A DNA stretch of 64,000 bases from Candidatus Binatia bacterium (lineage in GTDB: Bacteria; Vulcanimicrobiota; Vulcanimicrobiia; Vulcanimicrobiales; Vulcanimicrobiaceae), in contig DATKHY010000007.1 in assembly GCA_035544215.1 (NCBI GenBank), positions 1,612,001 through 1,676,000 on the forward strand. Reading direction: 5' to 3'. Each line of letters opens with the position of its first letter. Position 1 is the stretch's first letter. Below, in pieces: positions 53,698-62,152 of this stretch. The notes under the pieces were generated by a model. The model worked only from the letters and a program-made list of their open reading frames with translations, had not been told where the DNA came from and ran no database searches. Made by a program: the position numbers and the translations under genes.

Positions 53698-54150
53698 GTG
53701 CCCGACAAAATTCCTTTCGACACTCCGTATGGCCCACCGATATCGCTAGACCGAGCCCAGGCAATTATTCGTGCAACGGTGGCAGAAGCGAAGAAGCGGA
53801 AGTGGAAGATGAATGTAGCGGTGGTCGATTCCGGCGGCAGCCTCGTCGCCTTTGCGCGAATGGACGGTGCGATGCTTGCCTCAATTCAGATTGCCGAACA
53901 CAAGGCTCGGGCGGCCGCGACCTTCCGGCGCGAGACCAAGGTCTTCGAGGACGGTGTCCAGCTCATGCAGCTCAAGTATCTGCTCGCGTTCGATGGAATC
54001 ATTGCCTCTCGGGGCGGCATCCCGCTTGTCGAACAGGGGGCGATTATCGGTGCAATCGGTGGTTCGGGAGGCACGGATTCGCAGGACGAGATCGTCAGCA
54101 AGGCGGGCGCGGCAGTAGTGAACCAAAGCGTTGAGGAGAATCAGCCATGA
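53698..54150 (+). CDS. GlcG/HbpS-family heme-binding-type protein
   Basis: 150 residues starting GTG 53698. The family pattern is LDRAQAIIRATVAEAKKRKW, MNVAVVDSGGSLVAFARMDG, AEHKARAAATFRRET and GGIPLVEQGAIIGAIGGSGG. GlcG/HbpS proteins bind heme or act in glycolate and catabolic operons; many roles are unproven. The stop overlaps the start of the broken enoyl-CoA hydratase gene by 4 bases, so the two once formed an operon. Confidence 0.85.
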   Translation: MPDKIPFDTPYGPPISLDRAQAIIRATVAEAKKRKWKMNVAVVDSGGSLVAFARMDGAMLASIQIAEHKARAAATFRRETKVFEDGVQLMQLKYLLAFDGIIASRGGIPLVEQGAIIGAIGGSGGTDSQDEIVSKAGAAVVNQSVEENQP

Positions 54151-54799
54151 CAACAGCAGCCCAGCTTACGAAGCGCCAGATTCGCGTGGCCCGGCGGTCG
54201 CCCGCATACTGGCGTGTCACGATCGACAACCCGCCGATCAACGTCATGGGCCCGCCTCCATTGCTCTGATCCGTGGCCGGGCGACCGGCAACGGCAGCGA
54301 GATCGCGCTGTCTTGCGACATGAGTTTCGCCAGCCGCGAAAGGCCATTCTCTCGCAATGGGAGGTGGGCGTAGGGATGGTCGCCGGCGGCCCCATGGCCC
54401 GGCTGCCCCGACTCATCGGCCGAAACCGGGCCCTCGAGGTGCTACTGAGCTCGGAAGATATCAGGGCGGATCAGGCCGAGGCCTACGGCTACGTTAATCG
54501 CGCCTTGCCCGACGCCGAGCTAGACGCCTTCGTAGAGACGCTCGCGACCCGAATCGCCGGATTCGACAAGTGGGCGATCTCCAACACTAAACGCCTGGTC
54601 AACACCAGCCTTTAAACGCCTGGTCAACACCAGCCTTTCGCCGGACGTCGAGCTCGGTGCCGGGTGGGATGCGTGCATCGCGTCGCTCGGGCGATCCGCC
54701 GCCCAGGATGGGATCAAAGCGCTGACGGCGCGCGGTTTCCACAAGCCCGGAGATGTCGAAAATCGGCTCGGATACTACCTAGGCAAAATCGCGCGCTAG
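54147..54799 (+). pseudogene. Broken enoyl-CoA hydratase/isomerase-family gene
   Basis: The ATG at 54147 starts a product with PAYWRVTIDNPPINVMG, then stops. Later pieces in other frames (IRGRATGNGSEIALSCDMSF, WEVGVGMVAGGPMARLPRLI, EAYGYVNRALPDAELDAFVE, WDACIASLGRSAAQDGIKAL) follow the order of the intact relative at 60525-61358. About 90 codons of the front half are missing. A 25-base tandem duplication at 54589-54638 adds a stop and a frameshift. It is dead. Confidence 0.82.
54589..54638 (+). repeat. 25-base perfect tandem duplication
   Basis: Two exact 25-base units, 54589-54613 and 54614-54638, in the 3' part of the broken enoyl-CoA hydratase gene. Since 25 is not a multiple of 3, it shifts the frame, and the junction creates TAA. 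Confidence 0.9.
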
Positions 54800-55005
54800 G
54801 CCGGTGCCGACGCGATTCTCAAGCCACATCGGCAGAGTGTCACCCGGTCGCGAACTTCGTGCTTCGCGCGATTGCGCGGTTGGTTGCCTCGACGTAACTC
54901 AGTAACTTCCCAGTGCCCTTCAGCGCCCATCACTGTAGGAGGTCGCAACCGTCGCAACCTCGCTGAGGGTCGTACACAAAAGCAAAAGTCAAAGGAGTTT
55001 TTTTG

Positions 55006-55446
55006 ATGGATCTAACCAAAGAATATCCTCGAAGCGTGCGCGACAAGTGGCAGGGTGTCGTTCAGCTCGCGCGGACGATCGACAAGGGGAGGGCGACGGC
55101 TCTCGGTAACGTCGGCGAGTATCACTACAATTGTCCGATGGATCAGGCCGTGTTCGGCTTTCTCAGCATCGACCACGAGCAACTTCTCGATTCAATTCGC
55201 AACGCCAAGAGCGATGCGGACATTGAAGCGTTCACGCGGCCATTCGTCGATGCCAAGTCGCGCGAAGAGATCGAGCGCTGGAATCGCGAGTGGTTATCGC
55301 ATGAGCCGCAAGGCGACTCGGCGAAGGCCTTTCAGAGCCTCCGCGCACAGATCGCACCCGACCGAACCGATGTGACGACGTGGCCCGACCTTCTCGACCT
55401 CGACGAGAAGCGCCACGTTCCGCGTCGCGCCGCCAACGTGGCTTAG
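55006..55446 (+). CDS. DUF5069 domain protein
   Basis: 146 residues from ATG 55006 (AAAGGAG 8 bases upstream). The DUF5069 pattern is present: DLTKEYPRSVRDKWQGVVQL, ARTIDKGRATALGNVGEYHY, CPMDQAVFGFLSIDHEQLLD and EEIERWNREWLSHEP. Members are small helical cytoplasmic proteins without known function. It is isolated; the pseudogene is upstream and a repeat follows. Confidence 0.85.
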   Translation: MDLTKEYPRSVRDKWQGVVQLARTIDKGRATALGNVGEYHYNCPMDQAVFGFLSIDHEQLLDSIRNAKSDADIEAFTRPFVDAKSREEIERWNREWLSHEPQGDSAKAFQSLRAQIAPDRTDVTTWPDLLDLDEKRHVPRRAANVA

Positions 55447-55520
55447 GTCGTCAAACACGTTAAAGGCGGCCGGCTACCAATTGCGAAGCGAAACGCGCGG
55501 CTTCATGAGCGCTCGCTCCC

Positions 55521-55642
55521 GTAACGGCCGTCTAACGGATTATGTAAAACTCGCCGGGATTCTAAGGACCACCCGAGAGACTAAAACGCGAAATCCCATA
55601 CAGGGGAAGACTATCCGCTACTAGACGGGAACGGCCGGGACT
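55521..55642 (+). repeat. Att-flanking repeat, near full-length copy
   Basis: Opens TAACGGCCG, TCTAACGGAT. It has ACTCGCCGGGATTCTAAGGA, the AAAACGCGAAATCCCATACAG stretch as in the 37.5 kb copy, and ends ACTAGACGGGAACGGCCGGG. No tRNA-Glu fragment follows. Confidence 0.6.
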
Positions 55643-55669
55643 TGCCATCCTGAACTTGTCGAAGGACGA
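55643..55669 (+). repeat. Dispersed 27-base repeat of the CATCCTGA-CTTGTCGAAGGA type
   Basis: TGCCATCCTGAACTTGTCGA followed by AGGACGA. I recall close variants of this sequence as a very common dispersed repeat in many environmental bacterial genomes. Here it directly joins the end of the att-flanking repeat. Confidence 0.5.
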
Positions 55670-55966
55670 GGGTTCGATTCCGGTCCCCCGTGTCAGCGGG
55701 CGCCGGCGCCGCTTGGCCGTCGCACGCCCCACGTGGTATCTTCGTACGCAGCGCCCACAAAGTTCTAGTAGTATCTAGGCAGGTTCTAGTTGTGAAGATG
55801 ATTTTCTAACCGTCGGAGGTTGTTGCTATGTCACGGCAACTGTCATTCGCGAAAATTAGGAGCTCTTCCACGAAAGCCTCGAGCTCTGGGCGCTCCTGCG
55901 ACGGTCACATGAGACCTAGGCCCGGCGTTCTAGGTTACAGCTCTTCACGGATAATATAGTACTGAC

Positions 55967-56707
55967 ATGCTTTTAGCAGCCCTTTGGGTGCTCGTTGCTC
56001 AGGTTGGCTCAGCTGCCTCACCGTCAGCGGCGCAATCACCCCCGGCCCTCAAAGAGATCGGTCACGTTCGGTCGTCGAAGTTGTGCACCACGCTCCGCCA
56101 TAACCTCTTCCCCGCTGTTGAGGGCCTGCGTATCAATGACGCGCTAATAAGTCACGGCCAAGCGATTCTGGTAAGGACGGCCGAAGACGCTGCGGCATAC
56201 GCAGCTAGCGCTTCGCAGACCGACACGAGCGGCGGAGATCCCTTCGCGCAGGTGGCGGGAGCAAATGCGGGTGGCGCTTCGGCAACCGGCGGTGGGAGCG
56301 CCGGCTCCGAGATGGACGGCTTTCAGCTGGGAATAGTCTCGCATAACCTGGCAAAGAATCTCGACAAAGTTCAAACGTTTCTCGACGATCCGCACAGCTT
56401 CCCTGACAGTCCAACGAGCGACGACGAACGCGCGCTCACGCTGGCAAAACTACGCCTTGAGGCCGTCGTAGCGCGGCAGCGTACATCGCTGAACATTCTC
56501 TCAGCCACCGCAGAGATGAATGCTGCCAACGATCTCAAAAGCCGCCGCGACGTAATTCCTTACGAACACTGCATGACTTGTTCGCAGACGCCACCGTTTA
56601 CGCCCATCAGCGCGCCCAGCACGCTCGCCGCCGCAACGAACCAGACGCAGCAGACCGAAACCGGTGTTGCGCCGGCGGTTCTTCCAATCGTCGCAGCATG
56701 CCGGTAG
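55967..56707 (+). CDS. Exported protein of unknown function
   Basis: 246 residues with a signal peptide (LLAALWVLVAQVGSAASPSA). The mature part has a Gly/Ala/Ser-rich stretch (VAGANAGGASATGGGSAGSE), a helical segment (IVSHNLAKNLDKVQTFLDD, ALTLAKLRLEAVVARQRTSL) and four Cys, two as CMTC. I do not recognise a family. The helical part with paired Cys suggests a secreted or envelope protein. Confidence 0.6.
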   Translation: MLLAALWVLVAQVGSAASPSAAQSPPALKEIGHVRSSKLCTTLRHNLFPAVEGLRINDALISHGQAILVRTAEDAAAYAASASQTDTSGGDPFAQVAGANAGGASATGGGSAGSEMDGFQLGIVSHNLAKNLDKVQTFLDDPHSFPDSPTSDDERALTLAKLRLEAVVARQRTSLNILSATAEMNAANDLKSRRDVIPYEHCMTCSQTPPFTPISAPSTLAAATNQTQQTETGVAPAVLPIVAACR

Positions 56708-56826
56708 CGTAACCGGTCGTCGGTGAATCGTTACCTCACGAGGGACATTGCCATTCTCGTCCTGCGCGACGGAAGGATGACCTAGCAAGGCCGAATCGGC
56801 CTAAACGACGAATATTTTCTCCCAAT

Positions 56827-57159
56827 ATGGAAACTCCGCCAGCGCCCGTTGCCGTTCTGGAAGTCGCTCGCAAAAGCAAGAACGGCCTCTTCAGCCAATC
56901 ATCGGAGCCGATTTTCGGCGGCTACTCCAACGCTCGCGGGCAAGTTAGCCTCTTTGCAGAGCGTTGCGCCTACAGCGTGAACTTCAAGAGCCAGACGCTG
57001 CGTGAGCGCCCGTCACTCAACTCCGGCGCACAGGCGCACTACGAGGCGGCCGAGGCGGGCGAGCCGTTCGTGTATGCCAATGTGACGTTCTTGCGACTAA
57101 GCCACGAACGCATCGCCGAAATTTGCGCGTCAGGCACGTTTAGAGTGAGGGCAAGCTAA
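56827..57159 (+). CDS. Small uncharacterised protein
   Basis: 110 residues, METPPAPVAVLEVARKSKNG at the start, then FGGYSNARGQVSLFAERCAY and FVYANVTFLRLSHERIAEIC. No domain, signal or membrane segment recognised. No good ribosome site is seen, and it overlaps the 3' end of the desaturase gene by 4 bases, so it is a weaker call. Confidence 0.4.
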   Translation: METPPAPVAVLEVARKSKNGLFSQSSEPIFGGYSNARGQVSLFAERCAYSVNFKSQTLRERPSLNSGAQAHYEAAEAGEPFVYANVTFLRLSHERIAEICASGTFRVRAS

Positions 57160-57989
57160 GCTTCCACGCTCCGCCGTAGCGCCGTTGCTGCTGGGATTCG
57201 AACGCGATCGACGAGCCGCAGAAGGGTCAAAGTCCTAACGCTCCACCAGGTGGGGTCGAACTCGAACCACCGTAATCCGTGCCGGGCGGAATACGGGAAT
57301 GCGTGGTGGTTGTTATGCCACCCTTCGCCCCACGAGATGAGCGCAACCCACCAGCAGTTTGTCGAAAGGTCGCCCGTAGGATACGTTCGATACCCGAGTG
57401 AGTGCGCAGCGCTGTTGACTAGCCACGTAGCGTGATAGCTAATCACGAGCCGAACGAAGATGCCCCATGCAACCCAAGTCCACCCGCCAAGCGCGAATAG
57501 CAGCCCGGCAAGAACGAGCTGCAACGGCACGTGGAGGTACCGCAGCGTCCGATAGAATCTCTGCGCATAAAGATCCGGCGCGTACCGAACCAGCTCGGCA
57601 GTCGTCGGCAGCGCGTCGTTCACTTCGGTTAGCCAGCAAACGTGAGCCCAGCGAAAGCTCACGTTGCGTCCATGAGGGTCGCCCTCGGCGTCCGCATGCG
57701 CGTGATGTTTACGATGGATCGCGACCCAGCGGACGGGATCGCCTTGCAGCGCTAGCGTCCCAAGGACCGCAAATGCATACTCGAGAGGTTTACGCATGCG
57801 TAGCCCACGGTGTGTCAATGACCGATGGTAGCACAGCGCGATGCCGAGCCCGCCGGTCAGGTACAGCAGAACGGCCGCGACGATTGGGCCACTCCAATGA
57901 AATGTGCCCGGCAAGAATCCCATCAGCGCGCCTGCGTGGATGCCCAGCAAGCCAACGCGGTTCATCCACGCGCGAAAACGGGCGCTCAA
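57156..57989 (-). CDS. Acyl-CoA/acyl-lipid desaturase (delta-9 type)
   Basis: 277 residues with three to four membrane segments. The three di-iron His boxes are complete: HRSLTH (55-60), HRKHH (92-96) and HNNHH (225-229, in EGWHNNHHAFPYSARHG), in the spacing of stearoyl-CoA-desaturase-like enzymes. It inserts a cis double bond in acyl chains at the membrane and would keep lipids fluid in the cold. The zinc-ribbon gene and IF-1 precede it with gaps of 4 and 30 bases, so they form an operon. Confidence 0.93.
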   Translation of the reverse strand: MSARFRAWMNRVGLLGIHAGALMGFLPGTFHWSGPIVAAVLLYLTGGLGIALCYHRSLTHRGLRMRKPLEYAFAVLGTLALQGDPVRWVAIHRKHHAHADAEGDPHGRNVSFRWAHVCWLTEVNDALPTTAELVRYAPDLYAQRFYRTLRYLHVPLQLVLAGLLFALGGWTWVAWGIFVRLVISYHATWLVNSAAHSLGYRTYPTGDLSTNCWWVALISWGEGWHNNHHAFPYSARHGLRWFEFDPTWWSVRTLTLLRLVDRVRIPAATALRRSVEA

Positions 57990-57993
57990 CGGC

Positions 57994-58308
57994 TTAGCGG
58001 TAACTCGGCCGCGCTGCGAAGCAGTCCCGGCAGTAAACGGGCCTGTCGCCGCGTGGTTGAAACGGTACTTCCGCTACGCCGCCGCATTGGCTGCACGTGG
58101 CCTTGAACGTCTCGCGTTGGCCGTAGCTTCCGCCTCTGGCTCCGCTCCCGCTCCGACCGCCGTTGGCCGCTTTGCGCGCCGCGCGACAATCGCCGCACCG
58201 GCTGGGTTTGTTCGTGAATCCTTTGCTTGCAAAGAACTCCTGCTCGCTCGCCGTGAAGGGGAAAGTGCGTCCGCAATCGACGCAGCTAAGGGTTTCTTCT
58301 GTGTACAT
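57994..58308 (-). CDS. Two-zinc-ribbon protein
   Basis: 104 residues with eight Cys in two CxxC pairs each: Cys9/12 with Cys38/41 (ETLSCVDCGRTFPFTASEQE, SRCGDCR) and Cys72/75 with Cys93/96 (ATCSQCGG, VYCRDC). A basic Gly-rich linker (RKAANGGRSGSGARGGSYGQ) joins the two ribbons and would suit nucleic acid. The first ribbon is the zinc-ribbon type with TASEQEFFASKGFTNKPSRC. It lies between IF-1 and the desaturase. Function unknown; RNA binding is an inference. Confidence 0.82.
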   Translation of the reverse strand: MYTEETLSCVDCGRTFPFTASEQEFFASKGFTNKPSRCGDCRAARKAANGGRSGSGARGGSYGQRETFKATCSQCGGVAEVPFQPRGDRPVYCRDCFAARPSYR

Positions 58309-58338
58309 TTGAGCCTCCTAGGTCTCAGTGGCCGTCCG

Positions 58339-58587
58339 TTAGGACGACCGGCGTTCCTCGCCGGCGCGATAGCGGTAAACGATGCGTCCTTTCGTCAAAT
58401 CGTATGGCGAAATTTCGACATCTACGCGGTCACCCGGGAGAATCTTGATGTGATGCCGGCGCAAACGGCCGGCGATATGCGCTAAAATGGTATGGCCGTT
58501 ATTCAGCTCGACGGAAAAGGTTGTGCTGGGAAAGACTTGACGGATACTGCCAAAGACCTCCAAGGGCGCTTCTTTCGTGTCCTTCAC
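58339..58587 (-). CDS. infA: Translation initiation factor IF-1 family protein
   Basis: 82 residues of the S1/OB fold: [64 protein letters not shown]. This is the IF-1 pattern, including the basic [13 protein letters not shown] stretch that contacts 30S helix 44. The start is GTG. The frame is open upstream with a basic stretch ([18 protein letters not shown]) but no usual start codon. It is outside a ribosomal-protein cluster, so it may be an accessory copy. It leads an operon with the zinc-ribbon and desaturase genes. Confidence 0.85.
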   Translation of the reverse strand: MKDTKEAPLEVFGSIRQVFPSTTFSVELNNGHTILAHIAGRLRRHHIKILPGDRVDVEISPYDLTKGRIVYRYRAGEERRSS

Positions 58588-59231
58588 GGCCTTGGCTTTC
58601 GTTGGGCGCGGAGTGTCCTTGCGATTTCGGTTGCGTCGTGGAATGACGAACTTCCCTTCCCGATTTAGTGGGGGCTTTGCCCGAGACGCTGCATAGTCCC
58701 CAGGCCTGACTCACGAGTCCGAGTCAAGAGCAATGTAGCGCGGCGGTTACCTCGGAATAGCCGCGCCGGATCGGCGTCGACTCGGCATAAGTAGCCGCCG
58801 CCGCGCAGAATGGCGGCATGCGGGGGGTCTAAAAAAGGGAAGATGTTGAAACCTGTCTTTCGGCGGCGCTACTTATCGACCACTCGAAAGATCGCGCTTG
58901 CTGTGGCAAAGAGTGTCTCACAAATCGGCTCCCGACGCAAGCCGTATAGTTCATAAGAAGCCCGAAACGCTGCCCTTTCGGACTAGAAATCCATGTAGAC
59001 CAGCGCAATTGCCTCGGCGAGCCAGCGGCCGCTCTTCTTAACATTGATCTAACGGATTCCGCGAAACCAGGGGATTCAAAAGAAAGGATCCTCGGGTACT
59101 CGACGGGAGCGGCCGGGACCTGTCATTCCACTGGATACGCTCACTCCGCGCCACCGCGATGGTGGTCCGGCACCGACAACGAGCACCGATACGTGTTGCG
59201 AACCATCGGTAACACCGCTCATGGCCTTCTC
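58588..59231. other. Intergenic region with a repeat copy
   Basis: No gene supported apart from a possible IF-1 extension. Contains the repeat at 59048-59120. Confidence 0.5.
59048..59120 (+). repeat. Att-flanking repeat, internally shortened copy
   Basis: TCTAACGGATTCCGCGAAAC, then a shorter middle, then GGGTACTCGACGGGAGCGGC, CGGGACC as in the 37.5 kb copy. TGTCATTCCACTGGATACGC follows, not a tRNA fragment. Confidence 0.6.
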
Positions 59232-59966
59232 CTAAGGGTGCGCGGCCATCGAGTCGCCCTCGAGCTGCAGCGTCGTTTGTGATTTGACGACTCGATATTG
59301 ATTTACACCCTCGCTACGTTCGATGGCGTCCTCGTTGATCGTTGTCGGGATCGTCTTGTTGAAATCGTAGCCGATCGTTGCAGTAACGTTTCGCGTGTAC
59401 GGACGCGAGCCCGTTCCCGTCACGGTTCGCGTTTCGACGATCGTCATCACCCCGGCGGCGTTCTGCGCGATGACGAAGTCGGACACCGTCGTGAAGCCTG
59501 GTGCATTCTGGCTCACCTGCCGATGCCGCTTGGCGTCGAGCTGCGCTGGATCGACGAATGCCGCACCGAGCAAGCGTACCAGCGCGAGCTCCTCTGCGTT
59601 CACTTTGCCGTTCGAATCGCAAATGACGTTCGTATTGCCAAACACAACGCACGTGGTCGCGGGGGCCGAGCGCTGCCCATGCGCCTGCTCGCTCACGCTG
59701 ATCACGAGTCCGCGATCCTGTTGTTCGCGCAGGACATCGACGGTAATCGTCCCCCTATCTTGGGTGCCCCCGCCGAAGTCGCTCATGCCCGATCCGGTCG
59801 TGCCGCCGTTCTGCGTCATTCCGGAGTTCTGCATTTGCAGATTGCTGGTCGTTCCCCAAGTAAACGCGTAGACGAGGTGGCGCAACGGCTTCGTCTGCGC
59901 ATTAGCGCTTAATGGAAGAACGAAGAGCGCCGCGAGGGCGGCCAAACGCGAAAGCGCTTCACGCAC
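59232..59966 (-). CDS. Exported protein of unknown function
   Basis: 244 residues with a signal peptide (LSRLAALAALFVLPLSANA). The mature part begins KPLRHLVYAFTWGTTSNLQM, has a Gly/Thr/Met-rich insert (GMTQNGGTTGSGMSDFGGGT), then GTITVDVLREQQDRGLVISV and a C-terminal half of alternating strands (TVSDFVIAQNAAGVMTIVET, TRNVTATIGYDFNKTIPTTI). It looks like an exported beta-rich protein. No family recognised. It is monocistronic. Confidence 0.6.
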   Translation of the reverse strand: MREALSRLAALAALFVLPLSANAQTKPLRHLVYAFTWGTTSNLQMQNSGMTQNGGTTGSGMSDFGGGTQDRGTITVDVLREQQDRGLVISVSEQAHGQRSAPATTCVVFGNTNVICDSNGKVNAEELALVRLLGAAFVDPAQLDAKRHRQVSQNAPGFTTVSDFVIAQNAAGVMTIVETRTVTGTGSRPYTRNVTATIGYDFNKTIPTTINEDAIERSEGVNQYRVVKSQTTLQLEGDSMAAHP

Positions 59967-60007
59967 GCCTACCGTTTAGGCAAAAAGACCCCCGAGTCCT
60001 CACAGGT

Positions 60008-60502
60008 TCAAGCCGCTGCGGCGGACAGCGCCCGACCAAGCGCAACGTCGAGTCCGTGAGCGACTTCTGAGATGCAATCGTCACCGAATTGTCCGAACAA
60101 GGACGATGGAAGGTCGTATTCGATGCGGGAGCCGCCACCGTTTTTTTCATATATGACGACCCGTAGCGGCGCATACAACGCGGCGGCGAGTCCGTAACGC
60201 GTCATCGTGGAAGCGGTAAGGGGATTTCCGATCTCATATTGCACCGCGTCTCGAGCCTGGCCATACAGTCCGAGTAGCGCGCCGTGGTCACGCTTGAGAA
60301 AGATCGAGAGTTCTGGAGCGGCCTTAAGCTTCTGCTTCAGCCGATCGGTGATGCCATCGCTAAGGAGCAGTCGAATCTCTTTGTCGATTTCAGGCACCGC
60401 GGCTTCCAAGGATGCTCGGACCTGGGCAGGCGGCTTGGGAGACTCCATCACGACGTGCACGATTGCGATCGTATTTCGTGACATCGACACTGACATGGAC
60501 AC
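60008..60502 (-). CDS. DUF302 domain protein
   Basis: 164 residues. The DUF302 core is VQYEIGNPLTASTMTRYGLA, ALYAPLRVVIYE and the closing SRIEYDLPSSLF. These small alpha/beta proteins bind unknown ligands. An N-terminal helical part (IDKEIRLLLSDGITDRLKQK) is added. The upstream Mets (MSMSVSM) leave the exact start open; MSRNT is equally plausible. The enoyl-CoA hydratase-like gene lies 22 bases upstream on the same strand, so they may be cotranscribed. Confidence 0.8.
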   Translation of the reverse strand: MSMSVSMSRNTIAIVHVVMESPKPPAQVRASLEAAVPEIDKEIRLLLSDGITDRLKQKLKAAPELSIFLKRDHGALLGLYGQARDAVQYEIGNPLTASTMTRYGLAAALYAPLRVVIYEKNGGGSRIEYDLPSSLFGQFGDDCISEVAHGLDVALGRALSAAAA

Positions 60503-60524
60503 ACCTCCAGATACTTACGCTCGA

Positions 60525-61358
60525 CTACGTGTTGAGGAGCTCACCCAGCACGCTAGGCCAATGTTTCTCGAACTCGACATCTCGCTGAAGCCCCCGTTTA
60601 AAGAGCGCCTGAAAGCGATTCAGTGCTTGCGGCCAGCTTAGTGCGGTCTCAAACGAGTTGAGGGCGTCAAGGAGCTGGTCGGCGCTCGGCAAGGAGACTT
60701 GGTTGATGAGATTTTTCGCCGCTGCGACTGCGGGCCGGTCGAAAGAGGCGATCCGGCGCGCGAATTCATCGACGAATCCGTCCAGCTCCGTGTCTGGAAG
60801 GGCCCGGTTAATGTAGCCATAGCGCTCCGCGGTTTCGCCGTCGAAGTCGTTTCCACCGAGGACGATCTCAAGCGCGCGGCCGCGGCCAACGAGCAACGGG
60901 AGGCGCTCTGCTCCGCCACCACCGGGATGCACGCCGACTCCGACCTCGGGTTGCCCTAGGAGCATGTTTTCGCACGAGCCAAAGCGCATGTCGCAAGCCA
61001 AAACGAACTCGCTGCTCACGCCCCGGGCACATCCTCGGATCTTCGCGATGCTAACCACCGGGCTCTTGGTCAGACGGACGAACGTATCCATCAGAATCGG
61101 GAACCCTGAAGGCCCCACGGCCGTGGTAATGTTGCCCGTGTTGCCGGTCAAATCAAAGTGAGCGAGGTAGAACTCTGGAATCGCGCTTTCGAATACGACG
61201 ACGCGTAGCGTCGAGCTGGCGTCCATTCGTCCGAGCACGGTCTGGAGCCCCTCGAAAACGCCGGCATCTACGATGTTGAACGGCGGATTGTCGAAAATAA
61301 CCCTCCAGAGGGCGGGCGATTCTTCGGCGATTCGAACGCGTGCTGCAGGTTCGGTCAT
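60525..61358 (-). CDS. Enoyl-CoA hydratase/isomerase-family protein
   Basis: 277 residues of the crotonase fold: VIFDNPPFNIVDAGVFEGLQ at the start, the oxyanion region IAKIRGCARGVSSEFVLACD, and PEVGVGVHPGGGGAERLPLL. In the usual hydratase the two catalytic Glu residues sit in the regions about ARGVSSE and the late PEVGV/GGG loop; only the second area is close to canonical, so the reaction cannot be fixed. RYGYINRALPDTELDGFVDE is the helical closure. A dead relative is at 54147-54799. Confidence 0.85.
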   Translation of the reverse strand: MTEPAARVRIAEESPALWRVIFDNPPFNIVDAGVFEGLQTVLGRMDASSTLRVVVFESAIPEFYLAHFDLTGNTGNITTAVGPSGFPILMDTFVRLTKSPVVSIAKIRGCARGVSSEFVLACDMRFGSCENMLLGQPEVGVGVHPGGGGAERLPLLVGRGRALEIVLGGNDFDGETAERYGYINRALPDTELDGFVDEFARRIASFDRPAVAAAKNLINQVSLPSADQLLDALNSFETALSWPQALNRFQALFKRGLQRDVEFEKHWPSVLGELLNT

Positions 61359-61471
61359 AGTGTCAGGATAGGCCGCTCTGAACCCCGCTTGCCACCCACA
61401 GTTACTATGACAGTTGCGAACGATTCGATCTGTGGGTGGCGCTGTGTCAAACGTGGTCGCAGACTGGGTGC

Positions 61472-62149
61472 ATGACTTCCTCCGAAATCAACATCGTCTT
61501 AGTTCATGGCGCTTGGTCGGACGGCTCCGGTTGGGCCAAGGTCCTGGCGATTCTGCAAGCGGCCGGACACAACGTCGTTGCAGTCCAAAACCAGATGACG
61601 AGCCTTGCCGACGACGCGGCGAACACGCGAGCCACGATCGATGCAATGCAGGGGCCAACCGTCGTCGCGGGCCACTCCTACGGCGGAGCCGTGGTGACGT
61701 CCGCGGCTTACGGCGCCAGCAACGTAAAGGGGCTGGTCTACATCGCCGCATTCGCTCCCGATGAAGGCGAGGCGCTCGGTGGATTCCCGACCGGCGCCGG
61801 GGCGAAATTCATCGGCCCGGGTCCAGGCGGCTTGCTCTACATCGACCGCAAACAGTTTCCGGCATGCTTCGCCGGCGACGTTCCAGTTCAGGAAGCTGCG
61901 GTTCTTGCGGCCGTTCAACGGCCGGTGGGCGGTGCGATCTTCGGCGACAAAATGGGACCGCCGGCCTGGAAGTCGATCAAGTCGTGGTACCAGGTATCCG
62001 AAAACGACCAGATGATTCCGCCCGAAACGGAACGGATGATGGCTTCGCGTGCAAAGGCAACGACGATCGCGTTTCCGTCGAGCCACGCGTCGCTGCTCTC
62101 GCATCCCAAAGAAGTTGCCGACCTGATTCTCACCGCGGCGCGCAGCTAA
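61472..62149 (+). CDS. Alpha/beta hydrolase
   Basis: 225 residues from ATG 61472. NIVLVHGAWSDGSGWAKVLA (oxyanion loop), nucleophile elbow VAGHSYGGAVV with Ser69, a short cap, NDQMIPPETERMMA and the late catalytic His in SSHASLLSHPKEVADLI. This is the MESH-like (methylesterase/hydroxynitrile-lyase-like) small esterase type. The substrate is probably a small ester or lactone. It is convergent with the ATPase gene and the stops are 3 bases apart. Confidence 0.87.
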   Translation: MTSSEINIVLVHGAWSDGSGWAKVLAILQAAGHNVVAVQNQMTSLADDAANTRATIDAMQGPTVVAGHSYGGAVVTSAAYGASNVKGLVYIAAFAPDEGEALGGFPTGAGAKFIGPGPGGLLYIDRKQFPACFAGDVPVQEAAVLAAVQRPVGGAIFGDKMGPPAWKSIKSWYQVSENDQMIPPETERMMASRAKATTIAFPSSHASLLSHPKEVADLILTAARS

Positions 62150-62152
62150 GAA

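Larger units (their letters stand above)
55447..55966. other. Repeat-bearing intergenic region
   Basis: No gene supported. It holds the att-flanking repeat copy at 55521-55642 and the dispersed repeat at 55643-55669, followed by TTCGATTCCGG, which only loosely resembles a T arm. Confidence 0.55.

Noticed and set aside
55665-55692. GGTTCGATTCCGG after the dispersed repeat as a tRNA 3' end
   Set aside because: The T stem does not pair and no acceptor partner is nearby; at best a decayed fragment.
57180-57205. T-arm-like GTTCGAATCCCAGCAGC on the minus strand
   Set aside because: It is coding sequence of the desaturase C-terminus and no cloverleaf can be built around it.
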